DNA from: Agathobacter sp.
GTDB taxonomy: Bacteria; Bacillota; Clostridia; Lachnospirales; Lachnospiraceae
Direction: 5' to 3'
DNA: 64,000 nucleotides
Assembly (NCBI GenBank): GCA_017409825.1
Contig: JAFQRZ010000024.1
Coordinates: forward strand, 1-64,000
Positions 7,024 to 15,217 of the stretch are shown here, piece after piece; positions within the stretch are counted from its first letter, which is position 1; the number at the start of each line of letters is the position of its first letter. The notes beneath the pieces are model-generated. The model had not been told where the DNA came from and did no database searches. It was given only the letters and a program-made list of their open reading frames with translations. Made by a program: the position numbers and the translations under genes.

Positions 7024-8943
7024 ATGAATTTCAACGACTCTCAGTTGTCCGCTATTCAGCATAAGGATGGTCCGATGCTTGTCTTGGCTGGTCCAGGTAG
7101 TGGAAAGACAGCGACCCTAGTAGAACGAACCAAAAACTTAATAGTGAAGCATGGGGTAAGTCCTTCCAATATTTTGGTGATTACCTTTACGAAAGCTGCA
7201 GCAAATGAGATGAAACTGCGTTTTCAGAAGGAGATGGAGCAGGAAAATGGAGTGCAATGTCATGGAACTGCACAGGTGACCTTCGGAACCTTCCATGCGA
7301 TTTTCTTTATGATATTGAAGTTGGCGTACCATTACAATAGCAGCAACATCATTACAGACGAAACGAAGTATCAAGCAATGCGAGAGCTGATTCATCGATA
7401 TGGTTTGGAATATCGAGATGAAAATGAGTTGATGAGTGGCATTTTCGGAGAAATCAGCATGATAAAGAATGCTCGGATTCCGCTAGAACATTTTTATTCC
7501 TCACAGTGTGGGGGAGATGTATTTCGCAAGATATATGCAGAGTATGAAGCCTTTTTGAAGACACATCGTTTGATTGATTTTGATGATATGCTGACACTGA
7601 CATTTGACCTTTTCAAGGAACGACCAGATATTTTATCTGCTTGGCAGAAAAAGTATCAGTATATTCTGGTCGATGAGTTTCAGGATATTAACCAGATTCA
7701 GTATGATATCGTGCGAATGATGGCTGCACCAGAACATAATTTGTTTATGGTGGGAGATGACGACCAGTCGATTTATCGATTTCGTGGCTCGAAACCAGAG
7801 ATTATGCTGCATGTGCCAAAGGATTATCCAGAAGTAAAACAGATTCAACTGGATGTGAACTACCGCTGCCCGAAAGCGGTGGTGGATGCGTCGCAGAAGC
7901 TGATTGCACACAATAAGGAGCGATTTGCGAAGAAGGTGGTGGCATGGGAGAATACAAGCAAAGGTCGATGTGAAGCAGTAGCACATGAGAGTGCAGCACA
8001 AGCCACAGACGTTGTTCGTTTTCAACAATTTAACAACCAGCGGGAGGAAATCCTGTTTATTATAAAAGAAATTGAAATGCGTTTGCAAAAGGGATATAAT
8101 TTATCCGATATTGCGATTTTGTTTCGTACGAATATGCAGCCACGATTCCTCATGGAACAGCTTATGGCGTACAATGTGGATTTCAAAACACGTGACCAGA
8201 TTCCGAATTTATATGACCACTGGATTGCGAAAGACATCCGAGCGTATATTGATATCGCTCGTGGAAGTCGAGCACGTAAAGATTTTCTCATGATTTTGAA
8301 TAAGCCGAAACGGTATATTGGACGGGATTCTTTATGTGAATCACAGGTGGCATTTGATGAGTGGGAGAAGATGTACGATGAGCAACCTTGGATTGCCGAG
8401 CGAATCGAAAAGTTGCACTATGATATCAAGATGCTAGAGAAGATGGCTCCTTATGCTGCGATTAATTATATTCGTCATGGAATTGGTTATGATGATTACA
8501 TTACGGAATATGCTCAGTATCGTAACCTGAATAAAGAGGATTTGTTTGATGTGCTGGACGAATTACAAGCCAGTGCCAAAGGGTTTAACAATTATCAGGC
8601 ATGGGAGCTGCATATTCAGGAGTATACAGAGGAGCTTCGTGAAAAAGCGAAAAAGAAGCAGGAAAATCCGAATGCGGTAACGTTAGCTACGATGCACAGT
8701 GCGAAAGGATTGGAGTTTAAGTCCGTTTTTATCATAGATGCGAATCAAGGAACGATGCCGTATAAAAAGGCAGTTTTAGATAAGGATATCGAGGAAGAAC
8801 GTCGTTTGTTTTATGTAGGAATGACTCGTGCGATATCGGATTTGACGATTTGTGCGGTGAAGGAGCTGCATAATAAGAGTGCAGAGGTAAGCCAGTTTGT
8901 GGCGGAGGCTGGACTAGGTATAGAAGAAAGAAAGGAAAAATAA
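7024..8943 (+). CDS. UvrD/PcrA-family superfamily I DNA helicase
   Basis: This 639-residue ATP-dependent 3'-5' helicase carries the full motif set: Walker A AGPGSGKT (22-29), Walker B ILVDEFQD (about 214-221), GDDDQSIYRFRG (motif III), VNYRCP (IV), LATMHSAKGLEF (V, near 554) and FYVGMTRA (VI, near 600). It is about 100 residues shorter than PcrA and lacks a clear C-terminal Tudor-like extension, so it may be a clostridial paralogue and not PcrA itself. A GAGGTAATTC site precedes the ATG. It reads directly into the DUF3842 gene (1-bp gap). Role: repair, replication restart or recombination control. Confidence 0.92.
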   Translation: MNFNDSQLSAIQHKDGPMLVLAGPGSGKTATLVERTKNLIVKHGVSPSNILVITFTKAAANEMKLRFQKEMEQENGVQCHGTAQVTFGTFHAIFFMILKLAYHYNSSNIITDETKYQAMRELIHRYGLEYRDENELMSGIFGEISMIKNARIPLEHFYSSQCGGDVFRKIYAEYEAFLKTHRLIDFDDMLTLTFDLFKERPDILSAWQKKYQYILVDEFQDINQIQYDIVRMMAAPEHNLFMVGDDDQSIYRFRGSKPEIMLHVPKDYPEVKQIQLDVNYRCPKAVVDASQKLIAHNKERFAKKVVAWENTSKGRCEAVAHESAAQATDVVRFQQFNNQREEILFIIKEIEMRLQKGYNLSDIAILFRTNMQPRFLMEQLMAYNVDFKTRDQIPNLYDHWIAKDIRAYIDIARGSRARKDFLMILNKPKRYIGRDSLCESQVAFDEWEKMYDEQPWIAERIEKLHYDIKMLEKMAPYAAINYIRHGIGYDDYITEYAQYRNLNKEDLFDVLDELQASAKGFNNYQAWELHIQEYTEELREKAKKKQENPNAVTLATMHSAKGLEFKSVFIIDANQGTMPYKKAVLDKDIEEERRLFYVGMTRAISDLTICAVKELHNKSAEVSQFVAEAGLGIEERKEK

Positions 8944-8944
8944 G

Positions 8945-9367
8945 ATGCGTATATTAGTAATTGATGGACAGGGCGGACAGCTTGGTGGACAGCTTATTAA
9001 AGCTCTACAAACGCAAATGGAAGGAATACATATTTCAGCGGTAGGAACCAATGCAACTGCAACTGCAACGATGCTAAAAGCTGGTGCAAATCAGGCTGCA
9101 ACAGGAGAAAATCCTGTCATTGTGGCATGTAGAAAGGCAGATGTGATTATCGGACCAATCGGAATTGTGATTGCAGATGCAATGTTTGGTGAGATTACGC
9201 CACAGATGGCAGTTGCAGTTGGGCAATCAGATGCCGTAAGGATTTTGTTACCTGTAAACAAGTGCGATAATCTAGTGGCAGGTGTTGCAGAAAGTAATAT
9301 GTCTGCCATTATAGAAGATGTTTTAACAAAAGTAAAAGATATACTTGCACATCCTATCTGCAAATGA
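8945..9367 (+). CDS. DUF3842 family protein
   Basis: A 140-residue, mostly hydrophobic alpha/beta protein beginning MRILVIDGQGGQLGGQLIKA, a glycine-rich start like a Rossmann-type nucleotide-binding loop. I recognise it as DUF3842, widespread in Clostridia with no assigned function. It is cotranscribed with the helicase. The promoter for the next gene lies inside its last codons and just past its stop. Confidence 0.8.
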   Translation: MRILVIDGQGGQLGGQLIKALQTQMEGIHISAVGTNATATATMLKAGANQAATGENPVIVACRKADVIIGPIGIVIADAMFGEITPQMAVAVGQSDAVRILLPVNKCDNLVAGVAESNMSAIIEDVLTKVKDILAHPICK

Positions 9368-9373
9368 TATAAT
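9345..9373 (+). promoter_or_regulatory. Sigma-A promoter of the ECF S-component gene
   Basis: TTGCAC (9345-9350), a 17-bp spacer and a perfect TATAAT (9368-9373), overlapping the end of the DUF3842 gene. The transcript should start near 9380, leaving a 140-nt untranslated leader. Confidence 0.65.
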
Positions 9374-9379
9374 GACGAA

Positions 9380-9508
9380 GTCGTTCAGAAGAGCGATGGA
9401 ACGGACAGAAGTCTAAGAGATATTTTATGATAATGATATAGATTGAGAACGATACTAAGAAGGTGTTATTTTTCCCCAGAAGGGGAAGAAGTGCACCTTT
9501 TTTTATTG
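9380..9508 (+). promoter_or_regulatory. Structured leader with terminator, possible riboswitch
   Basis: Near the 5' end TCGTTC (9381-9386) can pair with GAACG at 9399-9403 or, exclusively, with GAACGA at 9447-9452. A two-part hairpin follows: AAGGTG/CACCTT (9460-9465/9494-9499) around TTCCCC/GGGGAA (9472-9477/9482-9487), then seven Ts. Pairing choice ahead of an intrinsic terminator in front of a vitamin-type transporter gene is how transcriptional riboswitches are built. I cannot match it to a class I know. Confidence 0.5.
9460..9505 (+). terminator. Leader terminator before the ECF S-component
   Basis: Composite stem (6 + 6 bp, loop AGAA) followed by a run of seven Ts; it stands 20 bp before the start codon, as expected of an attenuator. 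Confidence 0.75.
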
Positions 9509-9523
9509 TAGAAAGGATTTATG

Positions 9524-10060
9524 ATGAAAACGAGAACTGACATTAAGAAACTTACATTATCTGCCATGTTTCTGGCTTTGGCATTTGTGATGCCTTTTTT
9601 GACGGGGCAGATACCGCAGATTGGTTCCATGCTTTGTCCGATGCATATTCCAGTGCTTTTGTGTGGATTTTTCTGTGGAGCACCCTGGGGACTTGGCGTA
9701 GGCTTTATCGCACCGATTTTGCGTTCATTTGTGTTAGGAATGCCATATATGTTTCCTACTGCGGTATGTATGGCATTTGAGCTGGCAACCTATGGTTTTG
9801 TTGCAGGATTTTTACATAGAAAACTGCCTAAGAAAAAAATCTATGTATATGTAGCATTGCTTTGTGCGATGGTTCTTGGACGTGTTATTTGGGGATTGGT
9901 TATGTTTGCCTGCATGGGGTTCGATGCATCGGTATTTGGCATAGCAGCATTTATTTCTGGAGCAGTTACAACCGCAATACCAGGGATTGTTTTACAGTTT
10001 GTTTTGGTTCCGATATTAGTAATTACGTTGGATAAGGTGGTAAATACGAATTCTAATTGA
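9524..10060 (+). CDS. ECF transporter substrate-binding S component
   Basis: A 178-residue integral membrane protein with about six helices. The opening KLTLSAMFLALAFVMPFLTG and the loop GSMLCPMHIPVLLCGFFCG resemble the substrate-specific S components of energy-coupling-factor importers, which use a shared A/A'/T energising module encoded elsewhere to take up vitamins or similar micronutrients. The substrate is not evident. The ATG at 9524 is preferred over 9521 because AAAGGA lies 6 nt before it. The gene has its own promoter and a terminator-bearing leader, which suggests ligand-responsive control. Confidence 0.78.
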   Translation: MKTRTDIKKLTLSAMFLALAFVMPFLTGQIPQIGSMLCPMHIPVLLCGFFCGAPWGLGVGFIAPILRSFVLGMPYMFPTAVCMAFELATYGFVAGFLHRKLPKKKIYVYVALLCAMVLGRVIWGLVMFACMGFDASVFGIAAFISGAVTTAIPGIVLQFVLVPILVITLDKVVNTNSN

Positions 10061-10085
10061 GATAAGCTATAAGGTATGTTATAAT
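10057..10085 (+). promoter_or_regulatory. Sigma-A promoter of the DUF1292 gene
   Basis: TTGAGA (10057-10062, overlapping the previous stop codon), a 17-bp spacer and a perfect TATAAT (10080-10085). Confidence 0.65.
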
Positions 10086-10121
10086 TTGAATATAGATTAT
10101 AGAAAGAATGAGGAAGAGATT

Positions 10122-10445
10122 ATGTCAGATAAAGAAAAAGTAACACCTATTTCACCTGATGAAGTAGATGATATCCGCGTAACCTTAAATACAGATGAGG
10201 GTGATATTGAATGTCGTCCACTTACGATTTTCGAAGTAGATGGAGAAGATTATATCGCTCTTATGCCAGTAGACGAAAATGATCAGGATAATGAAGAAGG
10301 TATCATATACTTCTATGGTTATTCGGAAGATGAAAATGGAATTGCAGAGCTTCGCTACATTGATGATGAAGAAGAGTACGAAGCTGCCATTGACCGTTTT
10401 GACGAATTGCAGGATGAAGCATTCTACGATTCAATTGAAGACTAA
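10122..10445 (+). CDS. DUF1292 family acidic protein
   Basis: A 107-residue, very acidic soluble protein matching the DUF1292 pattern, with PLTIFEVDGEDYIALMPV and later GIIYFYGY. The family is common in Firmicutes and uncharacterised. I start it at the ATG at 10122 (MSDKEKV), which follows GAGGAAGAGATT; the longer in-frame start at 10086 lacks a site and lies at the predicted transcript start. It is a single-gene unit between a consensus promoter and a strong terminator. Confidence 0.82.
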   Translation: MSDKEKVTPISPDEVDDIRVTLNTDEGDIECRPLTIFEVDGEDYIALMPVDENDQDNEEGIIYFYGYSEDENGIAELRYIDDEEEYEAAIDRFDELQDEAFYDSIED

Positions 10446-10458
10446 TTAGCTAAAATAG

Positions 10459-10498
10459 AAGGGCGTCGACAAATATCAATTTGTCGACGCCCTTTTGT
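10459..10498. terminator. Bidirectional terminator between convergent genes
   Basis: A perfect 16-bp stem (AAGGGCGTCGACAAAT, 10459-10474, with its complement at 10479-10494) and a 4-nt loop, followed by TTTTG on the plus strand and CTATTTTAG on the minus strand. It can serve DUF1292 and the HD-GYP gene. Confidence 0.88.
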
Positions 10499-10501
10499 GT
10501 T

Positions 10502-11596
10502 TTAGATAATGGCTTGGATATAGACATCCGGATTATGTAATAAATTCAAGAAACTATTGTCCTTATGTAGCTGTACAATTGGACGTGTCAGTCGCTCATT
10601 GATGAAAATGATGCGAGCAGTTTCATTATTGCTTAAGAGAACATCGCTATTTAAGTAGGTATTCGCGATTCTCTGCAAGAATGGTGTGATATATCTTGGA
10701 TGATATTTTTGTAAGCCTTCTTCCTCAAAGAAAGAGATAACTTCGAATGGACAGAGACCGCTTCGATAGCAACGATCTGCAGTCATGGCATCGTAGACAT
10801 CTGCAATAGAGATGATGCATTCGAAATCGCCAAGCTTCGTAATATCAAGTCCAAATGGATATCCCGTTCCGTCACAACGTTCGTGGTGATGAAGAGCGGC
10901 CTGTTTGACACGCATATCCAAATCTTGATTTTTTAGGATGTCATAACCGAATTGAGCATGCATTTTGACAAAATTGTATTCCTGAGCTGTAAGCTTACGA
11001 GGTTTCATCAGGATTTCATCTGGAATCTGACATTTGCCTACGTCATGAAGAAGACCAGCTAAGGTCAGTAAATCCAAAGTTCCTTCGTCAAAATTGCTCC
11101 AGGTACCGATGAGACGGGCAATCATGGCTACGTTTACCGAATGGGCAAAGGTAGAATCGTCAATCTGTTTCATGGAATGGAGCATACCGAAGAAGGAGAA
11201 ATATCCTTGGTTTTTGTCGAAAATCTTTACAGTATCTTCAATTAATGAAGGTGCGTTAACTGGTGTGTTACGCAAGATAATATCACTGACAGAATCTTGA
11301 AGCATATTTACGTTTGCAGTATATTCTTTTTTGAAAACCTTATATTCCTCAGATTTCAAAATACGTTCTAATTGTGTCGTTTGAACTCCGTTACGATTTT
11401 CATAAGCTTCACGAATTTCCATCGCCATTTCGCCATCGTATATATTCACTTGTTCGATTGTATAGAACTTAATATGAGAAATCATCTGGCGGCTGAGAAG
11501 AGAGTCTTTGCGGACAATAAGCTGTCCTGATTTGGAATACACATCATCACAAACCATCATACCGATTTTTAAGTCCTCGGTTTTCACAAATGGCAT
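10502..11596 (-). CDS. HD-GYP domain phosphodiesterase
   Basis: A 364-residue cytoplasmic protein with a short N-terminal region (a DUF3391-like start, MPFVKTEDLKIGM) and a C-terminal HD-GYP domain. The metal-binding HD is in GLLHDVGK (about 181-188) and the HHE-DGTGYP signature is intact (about 236-247), so c-di-GMP hydrolysis is expected. There is no receiver or membrane part. The ATG at 11596 is preferred because AAAGGTG sits 6 nt before it; a GTG three codons earlier overlaps that site. It could lower the signal read by the PilZ protein at 46.1 kb. Confidence 0.9.
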   Translation of the reverse strand: MPFVKTEDLKIGMMVCDDVYSKSGQLIVRKDSLLSRQMISHIKFYTIEQVNIYDGEMAMEIREAYENRNGVQTTQLERILKSEEYKVFKKEYTANVNMLQDSVSDIILRNTPVNAPSLIEDTVKIFDKNQGYFSFFGMLHSMKQIDDSTFAHSVNVAMIARLIGTWSNFDEGTLDLLTLAGLLHDVGKCQIPDEILMKPRKLTAQEYNFVKMHAQFGYDILKNQDLDMRVKQAALHHHERCDGTGYPFGLDITKLGDFECIISIADVYDAMTADRCYRSGLCPFEVISFFEEEGLQKYHPRYITPFLQRIANTYLNSDVLLSNNETARIIFINERLTRPIVQLHKDNSFLNLLHNPDVYIQAII

Positions 11597-11632
11597 AGTT
11601 TTCACCTTTTAAACATAGTTTTACAAAATAAT

Positions 11633-11660
11633 ATTATATCCCTTTGGGGCAGAATGTCAA
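11633..11660 (-). promoter_or_regulatory. Consensus sigma-A promoter of the HD-GYP gene
   Basis: On the minus strand, a perfect TTGACA (11660-11655), a 16-bp spacer and a perfect TATAAT (11638-11633). This is one of the strongest promoter matches in the window. Confidence 0.8.
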
Positions 11661-11695
11661 TCATAGATGCGAAGAAAAGATTATAAGAAAATTGG

Positions 11696-11724
11696 TATAC
11701 AAATGATGGAAAAAAAGGTATAAT
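11696..11724 (+). promoter_or_regulatory. Probable promoter of the GH13 gene
   Basis: TATACA (11696-11701), a 17-bp spacer and TATAAT (11719-11724). The -35 matches four of six positions. It diverges from the HD-GYP promoter 36 bp away. Confidence 0.5.
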
Positions 11725-11785
11725 AAGTACGTAAGATGAAAACCATAAAATACATTAAGAGAAGTGACAAGAATACGGAGGCAGC

Positions 11786-13660
11786 ATGAATTTAACGGTT
11801 AAAGAAGGAAATTACCTTGCATTAGGTGCAAAGGTTTTGAAAAATCAGATTACATTTACATTTGAGGGGGAAAAGGAAGATACCTGTCGTGTCGTTTTGA
11901 TTCATAAGACGACGAAGGAAAAGGAATATCTTTCGGTTCCTGCCGAATTCTGTATGGGTTCATTACGTTCGATTACAGTTTCTGGAATTAATCCACAGGA
12001 ATACAATTATTTATATGAAATCAATGGTAAAGAAAAGCTAGATCCTTATGCAACAGTAATTGTTGGCAGGGAAATCTGGAATGATGAGACGCGTAAAGAG
12101 GACAAGTATAAGCTTTCCGCAGGATTTGATGGTTTGGCTTTCTCATGGGGCAACGATAAGAATCCAGAGGTTTCCAAATCGGATATGATTATGTACAAGC
12201 TTCATGTGAGAGGCTTTACGATGGGACAGAAGACGGCCGGAAAAGTAAAGGGAACCTTCCAGGCGGTGAAGAATAAAATCCCATATTTGAAGGATTTGGG
12301 TGTGACTACAGTAGAACTTATGCCAGTGTATGAGTTTGAAGAAATGCCAATTCCAAAGGAATTAGAGATTCCAGATTATGTGAAGTGGCAGCCAGAAGCA
12401 GAAGATATGATTCAGCCAGTTGTTTTAGAGACGGAAGTGAAGAATATCAATTACTGGGGCTATGGTGAAGGCAACTATTTTGCGGTAAAGGCTTCTTATG
12501 CTTCTGAGCCAGCAAAGGCAAACGTAGAATTGAAACGTTTGGTAAAGGCGTTGCATGAAAATGGCATGGAATGCGTATTGGAATTCTTTTTTCCAGGGGA
12601 TACCAATCATAATTTGATTATGGATGTGCTACATTTCTGGGTAAAGGAATATCATGTAGATGGGTTCCATTTGGTTGGTAGCAGCCTTCCAATTACAAGT
12701 ATCGTGCAGGATCCAGTTCTTAGCAGAACCAAAATTTTTGCAGAGGATTTCTTTGGGCAGTATGATAGCCGTCGTAAATATAAGAATTTATATATTTACA
12801 AAGAGGAGTATCAGTACGCAGTGCGTCAGTTGGTAAATCATTATGATTGTGATATCAGAGAGTTTGCAAATCAGCAGAGAAAGCAGGGAGATAATTATGG
12901 CTTTGTCAATTTCCTGGCGAGCAATAATGGTTTTACGTTGGCAGACTGCTTTATGTACAATGACAAACATAACGAAGCAAATGGTGAAGACAATCGTGAT
13001 GGCAATGATTATAATCTTACCAATAATTTCGGTGTAGAAGGCCCTACTCGCAAGAAGTTTATCAATGAAATTCGTCGGAATCGTATGCGTATGGCATTTA
13101 CAATGCTGATGTTTGCGCAGGGCGTACCTTTGATTATGGCGGGGGATGAATTTGGAAATACCCAGGATGGCAATAACAATGCTTATTGTCAGGATAATGA
13201 AATCGGCTGGGTAAACTGGAGCCAGTTTGCGAAATACAAAGAAGACAGAGAGTTTATTAAAACCTTGATTGCTTTCCGTAAAGCGCATGGAATCATTACG
13301 AAGGAAGAGCCATTCCGATTCAATGATTATCGTACGATGGGAGCACCGGAATTTTCTTATCATGGAGAAAATGCTTGGATTTCTCAGCTTGACCCAGGTA
13401 GAAGAAGCCTCGGTATGCTTTATTATGGAGCATACGCAAAGGAAGGACAGAGCAAAGAAGATATTTATGTAGGCTATAATTTCTATTCGGAAGAAGTGAA
13501 ATTGGCATTGCCTATTTTAAATCAAAAGAAATGGTGTTTGGAAGGTGAGGAATTGGAAGACCAGCAGTATGTAGTCGTACCATCACACAGCATTCGGGTA
13601 CTTAAGAGCAAGGATGTTCCAAAACCAGCGAAAACAAAGAAAAAGGTTGAAAAGAAATAG
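11786..13660 (+). CDS. Isoamylase/GlgX-like GH13 protein with degenerate active site
   Basis: This 624-residue protein has an N-terminal carbohydrate-binding-like domain (about 1-110), a GH13 barrel (about 130-530) and a C-terminal beta domain with a lysine-rich tail. It keeps GlgX landmarks such as NYWGYGEGNYF (222-232) and YNDKHNEANGEDNRDG (391-406), so it descends from debranching enzymes. The catalytic residues look lost: region I reads VLEFFFPGD for the usual DVVYNH type, region II reads DGFHLV (nucleophile Asp replaced by V297), and region IV reads ASNNGF for AHDGF (N380, N381). The acid/base Glu (E320 in IFAED) remains. I infer a non-hydrolytic glycan-binding or regulatory partner, but a divergent enzyme cannot be excluded. 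Confidence 0.8.
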   Translation: MNLTVKEGNYLALGAKVLKNQITFTFEGEKEDTCRVVLIHKTTKEKEYLSVPAEFCMGSLRSITVSGINPQEYNYLYEINGKEKLDPYATVIVGREIWNDETRKEDKYKLSAGFDGLAFSWGNDKNPEVSKSDMIMYKLHVRGFTMGQKTAGKVKGTFQAVKNKIPYLKDLGVTTVELMPVYEFEEMPIPKELEIPDYVKWQPEAEDMIQPVVLETEVKNINYWGYGEGNYFAVKASYASEPAKANVELKRLVKALHENGMECVLEFFFPGDTNHNLIMDVLHFWVKEYHVDGFHLVGSSLPITSIVQDPVLSRTKIFAEDFFGQYDSRRKYKNLYIYKEEYQYAVRQLVNHYDCDIREFANQQRKQGDNYGFVNFLASNNGFTLADCFMYNDKHNEANGEDNRDGNDYNLTNNFGVEGPTRKKFINEIRRNRMRMAFTMLMFAQGVPLIMAGDEFGNTQDGNNNAYCQDNEIGWVNWSQFAKYKEDREFIKTLIAFRKAHGIITKEEPFRFNDYRTMGAPEFSYHGENAWISQLDPGRRSLGMLYYGAYAKEGQSKEDIYVGYNFYSEEVKLALPILNQKKWCLEGEELEDQQYVVVPSHSIRVLKSKDVPKPAKTKKKVEKK

Positions 13661-13662
13661 TT

Positions 13663-14253
13663 ATGAAGGTTTGGCAGCATTTTCGCACCATTACCGCTCA
13701 CAAAATCCTAGTGTTAAAGGGATGCTTTCGTGTTGGTCTGTACAGACAGGGATTACTCCATGATATGTCGAAGTATGGACCGACCGAGTTTTGGGCAGGG
13801 TGCAAGTATTACAAGGGTTATATGAGTCCGAATAATGCAGAGCGTTTTGAGCGTGGATATTCTTCGGCTTGGCTTCATCACAAAGGGATAAATAAGCATC
13901 ATTTGGAATATTGGATTGATTATGGTGCAGGTGACCAAGGTGGGGAAGGCACACAGATGGTTGGTATGAAGATGCCAATTAAGTATGTGGCAGAGATGTT
14001 CATCGATCGTGTGAGTGCATCGAAGAATTATCAAAAGGAGAAGTATACGGATGAGAGTGCTTTGATATATTATAATAACAGCAAAGAGCACTACATACTC
14101 AATCCCGATACCCGAGCGATGCTGGAATATTTGCTTACGATGCTTTGGAAATGTGGCGAAGAAAAAACCTTCACCTTTGTAAAAGAGGAGCTTTTAAAAG
14201 GGAAGGTTCCTTATGACAAAACAGAATTAGATATGAGGAAAGATGCACTTTAA
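13663..14253 (+). CDS. DUF5662 family protein
   Basis: A 196-residue soluble protein starting 2 bp after the GH13 gene. It has GLLHDMSKYGPTEF (30-43) followed by WLHHKGINKHHLEYW (70-84), a run of histidines and aspartates that could bind a metal as in HD-type proteins. I recognise the family as DUF5662, with no known function. Its 3' end overlaps the convergent pseudouridine-synthase gene by 27 bp. No terminator separates the two. Confidence 0.78.
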   Translation: MKVWQHFRTITAHKILVLKGCFRVGLYRQGLLHDMSKYGPTEFWAGCKYYKGYMSPNNAERFERGYSSAWLHHKGINKHHLEYWIDYGAGDQGGEGTQMVGMKMPIKYVAEMFIDRVSASKNYQKEKYTDESALIYYNNSKEHYILNPDTRAMLEYLLTMLWKCGEEKTFTFVKEELLKGKVPYDKTELDMRKDAL

Positions 14254-15123
14254 ATCTTCTGGAAGAGGAGATGCGAAGTGCATTTCTTTTTTTGTGATGG
14301 GATGAGTGAAAGTAAGACTGGCAGAGTGTAACGCCTGCCGCTTACTATAAGTATAATCAGGATTATATAAAAAGTCTCCGATAATAGGATAACCCAAGTG
14401 TTTCAAATGGACACGAATTTGGTGCGTGCGTCCGGTTTCCAGCTTAAGTTCGACCAAAGAGAGATTTTTCACCTCATCATAAGCGATTTTTGTAAAATGT
14501 GTTACGGCGTGTTCTCCGTTTTCGTAGTTTACACAACGCTCAATGGTAGAATCTGCCATTCGAGCAATTGGGGCATCTATAGTGCCACGTTCTGGTATGT
14601 TTCCTTGACAAATTGCAAGATAGGTACGCTGGATTTCCTTGGTAGAAGCTTGCCGGCTTAAGATTCCGCCGCTAAGCAGGTGTTTTGCCACAATGGTGAG
14701 CCCACTGGTATCTCGGTCTAAGCGGTTGATGGCTCGAAATGTAAATTCCTTTCCTTGCTCGTTAAAGTAGTACATAAGTCCATTGGCTACCGTTCCTTCG
14801 TGATGATTCATGGAAGGATGGATAGGCATATTGGCAGGCTTGTCGATAATTAGAAGGTCTTCATCCTCGTAAACAATATTTAAAGGGACATAGAGAGGTG
14901 CAATACTGCTTTCGGGTACTGTTTCTACGAGATGTAAGCATAGAAGGTCCCCGGTACACAGTTTTTCATTAACATAAGCCCATACACCATTTCGTAAAAT
15001 ACCTTCGGGCGTTTTTTTCAACTGGACAATCGCTTGATGTGGAAATTCCTGTTCCTTTAAGAATTGTTCAATGGTTTTATTGTGAAATTCGTTTGTGATA
15101 ATATATTCTAATGTTCTTTCCAT
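14227..15123 (-). CDS. RluA-family 23S/tRNA pseudouridine synthase
   Basis: A 298-residue enzyme with an N-terminal S4-like region (about 1-75) and the catalytic motif AINRLDRDTSGL, whose second Asp attacks the target uridine. LKLETGRTHQIRVHL is also typical of the RluA family. Which uridine it modifies is not evident. I start it at 15123 (MERTLEYII); longer in-frame starts add a hydrophobic stretch untypical of the family. No ribosome site precedes 15123, and AGTATA on the plus strand (15133-15138) reads TATACT on the minus strand only 10 bp upstream, so the message may have almost no leader. Confidence 0.88.
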   Translation of the reverse strand: MERTLEYIITNEFHNKTIEQFLKEQEFPHQAIVQLKKTPEGILRNGVWAYVNEKLCTGDLLCLHLVETVPESSIAPLYVPLNIVYEDEDLLIIDKPANMPIHPSMNHHEGTVANGLMYYFNEQGKEFTFRAINRLDRDTSGLTIVAKHLLSGGILSRQASTKEIQRTYLAICQGNIPERGTIDAPIARMADSTIERCVNYENGEHAVTHFTKIAYDEVKNLSLVELKLETGRTHQIRVHLKHLGYPIIGDFLYNPDYTYSKRQALHSASLTFTHPITKKEMHFASPLPEDLKCIFPHI

Positions 15124-15163
15124 AGCTATTTTAGTATAACATTTTTTCTTGGATAGGAAAAGC

Positions 15164-15191
15164 ACGTAAAACATGACCGCGACATAGAATG
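15164..15191 (+). promoter_or_regulatory. Candidate mother-cell (sigma-K/E) promoter of sigK
   Basis: AC (15164-15165), 17 bp, then CATAGAATG (15183-15191). This fits the sigma-K pattern AC-N17-CATANNNTA except for the last base, and seven of eight bases of the sigma-E -10. It is placed correctly for the sigK start at 15218. Confidence 0.4.
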
Positions 15192-15217
15192 TAGAAAGTA
15201 AGAGAAAAAGGTGCAAT

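Noticed and set aside
12788-13363. 191-codon minus-strand frame inside the GH13 gene
   Set aside because: Lies wholly within a conserved GH13 coding region and shows no start signal or protein family.
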